Below, piece by piece: positions 43,721 to 49,324 of a stretch of 49,324 bases of DNA (its first letter is position 1; each line of letters starts with the position of its first letter). The notes under the pieces are model-generated. The model made no database searches, was not told the origin of the DNA, and saw only the letters and a program-made list of their open reading frames with translations. This DNA comes from Bauldia litoralis. GTDB taxonomy: Bacteria > Pseudomonadota > Alphaproteobacteria > Rhizobiales > Kaistiaceae. The position numbers were made by a program, and so were the translations under genes. The DNA is taken from positions 1-49,324 of the forward strand of contig CAMCWB010000024.1 of the NCBI GenBank assembly GCA_945882315.1, given 5' to 3'.

Positions 43721-44455
43721 ATGACCGATCTTTCAGGGCGTATCGCGCTCGTCACCGGCGCATCCCGCGGCATCGGCCGTGCCGCCGCGTTGGCCCTGGC
43801 CACGGCGGGCGCGCATGTCATCGCCGTGGCGCGGACCACCGGCGGCCTCGAAGAGCTTGACGACGATATCCGCAAGGCCGGCGGCGCCGCGACGCTGGTC
43901 CCGCTCGACCTCAAGGACGGCGCTGGCATCGACCGGCTCGGCGGCGCCATCTATGAGCGCTGGCGCAAGCTCGACATCGTCTTCGCCAATGCGGCGGTGC
44001 TGGGCGCCATCACGCCCCTCGCCCATCTCGAGCCGAAGCTTGTCGACGATGTCATGGCGGTCAACGTCACCGCCAATCTCCGGCTCCTCCGCTCGCTCGA
44101 TGCGCTCATCCGCGCCTCCGACGCCGGCCGCGTCCTCTTCATGAGCTCCGGCGCCGCGGCGACATGCCCGCCCTACTGGGGCATCTATTCGATCTCGAAG
44201 GCGGCTCTCGAAGCGCTCGCCCGCACCTATGCGGCCGAGACCCGCCAGTCGAATGTCCGCGTCAACATCTTCAATCCCGGCGCGACACGCACAAGGATGC
44301 GCGCCGCGGCGATGCCGGGTGAGAATCCCGAAACGCTGAAGCCGGCCGAAGAGCTGACGGCCGACATCGTCAGGATGCTGTCGCCGGACTTCACCGAGAC
44401 CGGCACGCTCTTCGATTTCCCGACGCGCCAATCGACGGCGCTGGTCGCGAAGTAG
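43721..44455 (+). CDS. short-chain dehydrogenase/reductase
   Basis: The 244-residue classical SDR has TGASRGIG at about 13-20, NAAV at about 90 in place of NNAG, a catalytic Ser in LFMSSGAAATCPPYWGIYSISKAALEALA and Tyr..Lys in YSISK. It starts 2 bases after purF and so is probably in the same transcript, as in other Hyphomicrobiales. The substrate is unknown. It is convergent with der. Confidence 0.9.
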   Translation: MTDLSGRIALVTGASRGIGRAAALALATAGAHVIAVARTTGGLEELDDDIRKAGGAATLVPLDLKDGAGIDRLGGAIYERWRKLDIVFANAAVLGAITPLAHLEPKLVDDVMAVNVTANLRLLRSLDALIRASDAGRVLFMSSGAAATCPPYWGIYSISKAALEALARTYAAETRQSNVRVNIFNPGATRTRMRAAAMPGENPETLKPAEELTADIVRMLSPDFTETGTLFDFPTRQSTALVAK

Positions 44456-44458
44456 CGC

Positions 44459-45829
44459 CTACTTCTTTTTATCCTCGAAGGGATTCTCGCCCTTGCGCAG
44501 CGTCAGCCGGATCGGCGTGCCCGGCAGGTCGAAATCCTCGCGGACGGAATTGACGAGATAGCGCCGCCAGGCGTCGGGCAATGCCTCCGGACGCGAGCAG
44601 AAGGCGATGAAAGACGGCGGCCGGGCCTTCGCTTGCGTCAGGTAACGGATCTTGATGCGCCGCCCGGAGACCGCCGGCGGCGGATGGCGCTCGATGATCT
44701 TCTCCAGCCAGCGATTGAGCTTCGAGGTCGAAACCCGCCTGTTCCAGATCTCATGAGCCCGCAGCACCTGCTCCATCAGCCGGTCTAGCCCTTCGCCTGT
44801 CAGACCCGATACCGGCACCAGGGCGACGCCACGGATCTGCGGCAGCAGGCGCTCGGCGCGCTCGCGGATCGAGGCGAAGGTCTTCTGCCGGTCGTCGACA
44901 AGGTCCCATTTGTCGATCGCGATGACGATGGCCCGGCCCTCGCTCTCGACGAGATCGGCGATCTGCAAATCCTGCTTCTCGAAAGGCGACAGGGCGTCGA
45001 GCACCAGCACGACGATCTCGGCAAAACGGATGGCACGGAGCGCATCGCCGACCGCAAGCTTCTCGAGCTTGGTCTGGACGTTCGCCTTGCGGCGCATGCC
45101 GGCCGTATCGAACAGACGGAAATCGCGGTCGCGCCAGCGCCAGTCGACGGCGATGGAATCGCGCGTCAGGCCGGCTTCCGGCCCGGTGAGCAGGCGATCC
45201 TCGCCGATCATCCGGTTAATCAGCGTCGACTTGCCGGCATTCGGCCGCCCGACCACGGCGATCTTGATGCCACGTCCGGGCGCGTCGTCATCCTCCTCGT
45301 CCTCGTCCGATGGCGCCTCGTCGTCAACGACGGCGACGATCGCATCCTGAAGGTCGCTCATGCCCTGGCCATGCTCGGCGGAGATCGCCACCGGCTCGCC
45401 GAGGCCGAGCGAATAGGATTCGAAGAAGCCGCCCTCGCCCGCCTTGCCCTCGGCCTTGTTGGCGACAAGCACGACGGGCTTGCCGCCCCGGCGGAGAAGC
45501 TCGGCAAAATGCGAATCGAGCGGCGTGATGCCGGCGCGCGTATCGATCATGAATAGCGATAGGTCGGCCTCGGCGATCGCCGCCTCGGTCTGCGCCGTCA
45601 TGCGGCCGGCCAGCGTTTCCGGACCGGCCTCGTCAAGGCCGGCGGTATCGATGGCCGTAAAGCGGAGGTCGGCGATGCGCGCCTCGCCCTCACGCCTGTC
45701 GCGGGTGACGCCGGGCTGGTCGTCGACCAGCGCAATGCGCTGCCCGACGAGTCGGTTGAACAGCGTCGACTTGCCGACATTCGGACGGCCGACGATGGCG
45801 ATGCGTAGGTGGCGGCGCTTGGCCGGCAT
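44459..45829 (-). CDS. der: ribosome biogenesis GTPase Der
   Basis: The 456-residue protein has two tandem GTPase domains with P-loops GRPNVGKST (residues 14-22) and GRPNAGKST (about 195-203), DTAGLDE and DTAGMRRK as G3 motifs and NKAE and DKWD as G4. A KH-like C-terminal domain ([24 protein letters not shown]) follows. An acidic linker ([11 protein letters not shown]) joins the two G domains. It is needed for 50S assembly. The TPR protein lies 52 bases upstream. Confidence 0.97.
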   Translation of the reverse strand: MPAKRRHLRIAIVGRPNVGKSTLFNRLVGQRIALVDDQPGVTRDRREGEARIADLRFTAIDTAGLDEAGPETLAGRMTAQTEAAIAEADLSLFMIDTRAGITPLDSHFAELLRRGGKPVVLVANKAEGKAGEGGFFESYSLGLGEPVAISAEHGQGMSDLQDAIVAVVDDEAPSDEDEEDDDAPGRGIKIAVVGRPNAGKSTLINRMIGEDRLLTGPEAGLTRDSIAVDWRWRDRDFRLFDTAGMRRKANVQTKLEKLAVGDALRAIRFAEIVVLVLDALSPFEKQDLQIADLVESEGRAIVIAIDKWDLVDDRQKTFASIRERAERLLPQIRGVALVPVSGLTGEGLDRLMEQVLRAHEIWNRRVSTSKLNRWLEKIIERHPPPAVSGRRIKIRYLTQAKARPPSFIAFCSRPEALPDAWRRYLVNSVREDFDLPGTPIRLTLRKGENPFEDKKK

Positions 45830-45881
45830 GAATCATCTCCGGAGGTCGGCCCTCCGGCCAACCAAGAATGGCGGTAGAACT

Positions 45882-46574
45882 CTAGCTTCCGCCGCCGGCC
45901 TCCGGCGCCGGCGCAGGCTCCGGATCGCCGAGGCGCGCGCGGATGAGGCCGAGCATGAACTGGGCGCGGGACTGAAGATCGGCGGGCTTCTCCTGGTCCT
46001 CCGCGATCTCATCGTAATATTTGCGAGCACCGGCGAGGTCGCCGGTACGCCAGGCAGCGAGGCCGAGAATCTCGCGGGCCGAGTGCCGCCATGGATTGCC
46101 GGTCGCCGCGAGGTCGCCGACGCGCGCGGTGAGATCGGCGACGCTGGCCGTATCGACGAGAAGCAGGGCGGCGCGGAGCCGGGCAAGGTCGCGGACGAGA
46201 GCCGGCGCGCTGCTCTTGGCGATGGCATCGAAATCGGCCACCGCGCCATCGCGATCACCGGCCGTTGCCTTTTCGGAGGCCACCCGGAAGGTCGCCAGCA
46301 TCGGATATTGGCCGCTGCCGTCGGCCATGATGGCCGTCAGCGCGGCCGAAGCCGCCTGATGGTCGCCGGCCGTGGCGAGGTCGAGGGCGGCGATGAACCG
46401 GTCGCCGGTCGCCTGCGCCTCATGCTCGCGCCAATATTCGAAGAGCCGCCAGCCCGCGGTCCCGACGACGATCAGGATGGCAGCGACGATCACATAGGTC
46501 CCGAACCGGTCCCAGAGCCGCTTGTAGCGTTCGTGGCGGAGGTCTTCGTCGACCTCGCGGAAGATATCAGTCAT
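45882..46574 (-). CDS. membrane-anchored TPR protein, YfgM-like
   Basis: The 230-residue protein has a short cytoplasmic N-terminus (MTDIFREVDEDLRHERYKRLWDRFG), one membrane helix (TYVIVAAILIVVGTAGWRLFEYW) and a periplasmic helical-repeat domain with EHEAQATGDRF and LAAWRTGDLAGARKYYDEIAED. This matches the DUF2133/YfgM-like family, which assists outer-membrane biogenesis. In gammaproteobacteria the gene is followed by bamB and der; here bamB is not between them. Confidence 0.88.
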   Translation of the reverse strand: MTDIFREVDEDLRHERYKRLWDRFGTYVIVAAILIVVGTAGWRLFEYWREHEAQATGDRFIAALDLATAGDHQAASAALTAIMADGSGQYPMLATFRVASEKATAGDRDGAVADFDAIAKSSAPALVRDLARLRAALLLVDTASVADLTARVGDLAATGNPWRHSAREILGLAAWRTGDLAGARKYYDEIAEDQEKPADLQSRAQFMLGLIRARLGDPEPAPAPEAGGGS

Positions 46575-46663
46575 GACGCCTCACCCGGCAACAGAAGACC
46601 GGTGGCGCAAGAGCAGCCCTGCCGGTCGGCACCATATACAGACCGGCCTTCGGCCATGCAAAT

Positions 46664-47482
46664 TCAGGCCTTTGGCTTGTAAACATTGTCGCTGGACGGG
46701 AAGGTCCGCGCCCGCACCTCTTCCGCATAGGCCCGGACCGATTCCTCGATATGGGCGCTGAGGCTGCCGAAGCGGCGGACGAACTTGGGAACCTTGGGGC
46801 TGAGCCCCAGCATGTCCTCCAGAACCAGGATCTGGCCGTCGCAATCCGCCGAGGCGCCGATGCCGATCGTCGGCACCGCGACCTTCCTGGTGATCTCGCC
46901 GGCAAGGGTCTCGACTATGCCTTCGAGCACGATGGCAAAAGCGCCGGCTTCCGCGATTGCCACGGCATCGTCGGTAACGGCGGCGGCGCTTTCCGCGTCG
47001 CGCCCCTGCACCTTGAAGCCGCCCATCGTGTTGAAGGATTGCGGCGTCAGGCCGACATGGCCCATCACCGGCACGCCGCGCTGGGAAAGGAAGCGGACCG
47101 TTTCGGCCATGTGCCGGCCGCCTTCCATCTTGATGGCGCCGCAGCCGGTCTCCTTCATGACCCGCGCCGCCGAACGGAAGGCCGCCTGCGGGCTTTCCTC
47201 ATAGCTGCCGAACGGCAGGTCGACGACCACAAGCGCCCGCTTCGAGCCGCGCATGACCGCCTGCCCCTGCAGGATCATCATGTCGAGGGTCACCGGCACG
47301 GTCGTCTCCAGCCCGTGCATGACCATGCCGAGCGAGTCGCCGACCAGGATGAAATCGACGAAGGAATCGATGATTGCCGCGGTATGGGCATGATAGGCGG
47401 TCAGCGAGACGACCGGTTGCCCCCCCTTGCGGTTGCGGATGTCGATCGCCGTCAGGCGGCGGGAAATGATCTCTGCAGACAC
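46664..47482 (-). CDS. panB: 3-methyl-2-oxobutanoate hydroxymethyltransferase
   Basis: The 272-residue TIM-barrel enzyme makes ketopantoate for pantothenate and CoA synthesis. Motifs are [58 protein letters not shown] (with metal Asp) and [13 protein letters not shown]. The catalytic Glu lies in [21 protein letters not shown] start follows GGAAAGG. It is 89 bases upstream of the TPR gene on the same strand. Confidence 0.95.
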   Translation of the reverse strand: MSAEIISRRLTAIDIRNRKGGQPVVSLTAYHAHTAAIIDSFVDFILVGDSLGMVMHGLETTVPVTLDMMILQGQAVMRGSKRALVVVDLPFGSYEESPQAAFRSAARVMKETGCGAIKMEGGRHMAETVRFLSQRGVPVMGHVGLTPQSFNTMGGFKVQGRDAESAAAVTDDAVAIAEAGAFAIVLEGIVETLAGEITRKVAVPTIGIGASADCDGQILVLEDMLGLSPKVPKFVRRFGSLSAHIEESVRAYAEEVRARTFPSSDNVYKPKA

Positions 47483-47700
47483 TGACGCTTACCTTTCCGC
47501 GAAGCGGCCGGACCGGGCTCCATCGCCCGATATTGGCTGCCCCCAACTTTCGTGGCTCTTAAATAGCACGATTGCCTAAGATTTGCCTCACCAACTGTTG
47601 AGGGGCGCTTACTCGCCGTTCACAAAATCCGTGGTATCGTTCGACCATTAAAGGAAAGGGTCATCGGTTGGGTTACCGGCGGAAAAATGGGGCTGAATCA

Positions 47701-48126
47701 ATGAAAACGCTCGCTTTTGCGGTCGCCGTCGTGGCCGCCCTCTGTACGGCCGTTCCGGCCTCCGCCGGCACCGTCGTCGCCCAGATCGACGTCTCCACCC
47801 AGCGCATGACCGTCAAGGTCAACGGCAAGACCGCCTACAACTGGTCGGTCTCCACCGCCCGCCAGGGCTATCGCACCCCGATCGGCTCGTTCCGCCCGAA
47901 GCGGCTCGAAAAGATGTGGTATTCGACGATCTACGACAACGCCCCGATGCCCTATTCGATCTTCTTCCTGGGCGGCTACGCGGTCCACGGCACCAACGCC
48001 ACCGGTCGTCTCGGCATGCCGGCCTCGCATGGCTGCGTCCGCCTCGCCACCGGCAATGCGGCGCGCCTGTATTCGCTCGTCCGTCAGCATGGCATGGGCA
48101 ATATGCGGATCGTCGTTACTCGCTAG
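47701..48126 (+). CDS. L,D-transpeptidase, first of three
   Basis: I use ATG 47701, which gives 141 residues. A signal peptide (MKTLAFAVAVVAALCTAVPASA) precedes a YkuD domain with VSTQRMTVKVNG, TPIGSF, YAVHGTNATGRLGMPASHGCVRL and the nucleophile Cys112 in SHGCVRL. Such short enzymes make 3-3 peptidoglycan crosslinks or attach outer-membrane proteins to peptidoglycan. It is divergent from panB, and the 218 bases between them hold no gene. Confidence 0.93.
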   Translation: MKTLAFAVAVVAALCTAVPASAGTVVAQIDVSTQRMTVKVNGKTAYNWSVSTARQGYRTPIGSFRPKRLEKMWYSTIYDNAPMPYSIFFLGGYAVHGTNATGRLGMPASHGCVRLATGNAARLYSLVRQHGMGNMRIVVTR

Positions 48127-48145
48127 TTCAATCACGGAGCTTTCG

Positions 48146-48664
48146 ATGCGTTCGCGGCTAGGCGGATCTCCTCTGCGTGCTGGTTTCCTGGCGCTGCTCA
48201 TCGCCGGATTCGGCGGCGCCGCTCATGCGGAGATGGCGGCGGAGATGCGCGTCGCGAGTCTCGACATCGCCGGCCTCCGGGAGACCACCTCGGAGGCTCC
48301 CGGCAAGCAGGTCATCGCGCGCGTCGATCTCTCCGAGCAGAAGATGCGCGTCTATCTCGGCACCGAGCTGGTGCATGAGTTCGACGTCTCGACCGGGCGG
48401 AAGGGCTACGGTACGCCGACCGGCCGCTACCAGGTGCAGTGGACGCATCCGAAATGGTATTCGCGCAAATACGACATGGCGCCGATGCCCTATTCGGTCT
48501 TCTTCCACGGCGGCTACGCGGTCCACGGCACCACGGCGGTCAGCCGCCTCGGCCGCACGGCCTCGCATGGCTGCGTCCGGCTCGCGCCGAAGAACGCCAA
48601 GCTCTTCTACCAGCTGGTTCGCGCCAGCGGGAACGAGAACACGCTGGTCAGCATCGTCCGCTGA
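48146..48664 (+). CDS. L,D-transpeptidase, second of three
   Basis: I use ATG 48146, with GGAGC upstream, which gives 172 residues; the longer open frame would run over the end of the preceding gene. A signal peptide (RAGFLALLIAGFGGAAHA) is followed by a linker of about 25 residues and the YkuD domain with DLSEQKMRVYLG, TPTGRY, YAVHGTTAVSRLGRTASHGCVRL and Cys143. It starts 20 bases after the first gene and is probably co-transcribed. A 25-base block is identical in DNA to the first gene. Confidence 0.93.
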   Translation: MRSRLGGSPLRAGFLALLIAGFGGAAHAEMAAEMRVASLDIAGLRETTSEAPGKQVIARVDLSEQKMRVYLGTELVHEFDVSTGRKGYGTPTGRYQVQWTHPKWYSRKYDMAPMPYSVFFHGGYAVHGTTAVSRLGRTASHGCVRLAPKNAKLFYQLVRASGNENTLVSIVR

Positions 48665-48691
48665 TCGGCGTTGAAATACGGGCATTGGTCC

Positions 48692-48707
48692 GGTCGGTGG
48701 ACCGACC
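48692..48707 (+). terminator. short hairpin after the second L,D-transpeptidase
   Basis: GGTCGG (48692-48697) and CCGACC (48702-48707) flank the loop TGGA, 28 bases after the stop codon. A second stem, GCGGTGG (48744-48750) with CCACCGC (48759-48765), follows. Neither has a U run, so termination there is uncertain. Confidence 0.35.
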
Positions 48708-48900
48708 ATAGGGCGCGGCATTCCAAATCAAAAGCGACGATCTGCGGTGGCGGCCAAGCCACCGCTGCGATTTCCTATGGGAATCCGGGCTCGTTAACAC
48801 CTGTGACGGGGATCACTGCGGGGCGGGTCGTGGGCACGTAGAACGCTCTCACGAACAACGCACACGGCGCTTCCGGCGCCGACCCCGAAAGAGCGATGCC

Positions 48901-49324
48901 ATGAACACGCTGACCAAGATCGCCGCCGCCGCCCTCCTGATGCTCGGCCTCGGCGCCACCCCGTCGGAAGCCGGCCCCTTCTCGAGCTTCCGCGCCATGA
49001 TCTCCGGCGCCCCCTCGGTCACCGCCACGGTGTCGATCTCTGATCAGCGCATGACCCTCAAGGTCGTCGACAAGCAGGGTACCGCCCAGACCTTTGTCTG
49101 GAAGGTCTCGACCGGCAAGTCGGGCTTCGAGACGCCGACCGGCGCCTACAACCCGACCCGGCTGTCGATCGACCACCGCTCCAAGACCTATGACGACGCC
49201 CCGATGCCCTTCGCCGTGTTCTTCACCGGCGGCTATGCGGTGCATGCCACCGACGCCGTTGGCCGCCTCGGCAAGCCGGCCTCGCATGGCTGCGTCCGCC
49301 TCGCCAAGGCCAATGCCGCCATGT
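48901..49324 (+). CDS. L,D-transpeptidase, third of three, C-terminus cut by the window
   Basis: The frame starts at ATG 48901 and stays open for 141 codons to the window end. A signal peptide (MNTLTKIAAAALLMLGLGATPSEA) is followed by a short linker and the YkuD domain: VSISDQRMTLKVVDKQG, TPTGAY, DDAPMPFAVFFTGGYAVHATDAVGRLGKPASHGCVRLAKANAAM. The nucleophile is Cys131. The usual HG before the active site reads HA here. Only the last 10-30 residues should be missing. Confidence 0.9.
   Translation, partial: MNTLTKIAAAALLMLGLGATPSEAGPFSSFRAMISGAPSVTATVSISDQRMTLKVVDKQGTAQTFVWKVSTGKSGFETPTGAYNPTRLSIDHRSKTYDDAPMPFAVFFTGGYAVHATDAVGRLGKPASHGCVRLAKANAAM

Noticed and set aside
48029-48145. Upstream extension of the second L,D-transpeptidase
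   Set aside because: It would overlap the end of the first L,D-transpeptidase gene by about 100 bases and displace the signal peptide.
1-49324. CRISPR array, prophage, toxin-antitoxin or anti-phage defence system
   Set aside because: No regularly spaced repeats, integrase, transposase, phage structural gene or defence signature was seen on either strand.

Overview
The window is GC-rich, densely coded chromosomal DNA from an alphaproteobacterium, most likely of the order Hyphomicrobiales (Rhizobiales). This rests on a gene order that I know from that group (lptF-lptG-lptD-surA-pdxA-rsmA, gmk-yicC-mltG-fabF-acpP-fabG-fabD, rpsF-rpsR-DUF2232-rplI, dnaB, alr-radA-cvpA-purF), on the Asp/Arg-rich tail of ribosomal protein S6 and on several small periplasmic L,D-transpeptidases. 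I do not attempt a genus call. No rRNA, tRNA, CRISPR array, insertion sequence or prophage gene was seen.

Region 1 (1-10.7 kb) looks accessory and catabolic. It holds a partial CocE/NonD-type hydrolase, a thiamine-diphosphate enzyme, two 3-hydroxyisobutyrate-dehydrogenase-like oxidoreductases, a crotonase-fold protein that closely resembles 6-oxocamphor hydrolase, a bicupin, an ECF42-type sigma-factor operon (DGPF protein, VOC protein, DGPF protein, sigma factor) with a recognisable candidate promoter, and an unusual acyl-CoA dehydrogenase. Three families of palindromic intergenic repeats are concentrated in the first 5.7 kb.

Region 2 (10.7-29.3 kb) is core envelope and housekeeping: an ABC-F ATPase, DNA polymerase III chi, leucyl aminopeptidase, the LPS export genes lptF, lptG and lptD, a SurA-like chaperone, pdxA, rsmA, then on the other strand gmk, a YicC protein, mltG and the fatty-acid synthesis genes fabF, acpP, fabG and fabD.

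Region 3 (29.4-44.5 kb) runs mostly rightward: rpsF, rpsR, a DUF2232 membrane protein, rplI, cyclopropane fatty acid synthase, dnaB, an SRPBCC protein, alanine racemase, radA, cvpA, purF and a short-chain dehydrogenase. A leftward pair, a GT2 glycosyltransferase and an ArnT-like GT39 transferase, sits between cfa and dnaB and suggests lipid A or other envelope-lipid decoration.

Region 4 (44.5-49.3 kb) has der, a membrane-anchored TPR protein and panB on the minus strand, then three tandem L,D-transpeptidase genes on the plus strand, the last cut by the window edge.

Most of the window is conserved core genome. The points most worth a second look are the candidate diketone-degradation locus with its oxocamphor-hydrolase-like enzyme, the ECF42 operon with its promoter match, an EF-hand-like loop inside LptD, the acyl-CoA dehydrogenase with Asp where the catalytic Glu is usual, the cfa/GT2/ArnT block, and the L,D-transpeptidase triplet.
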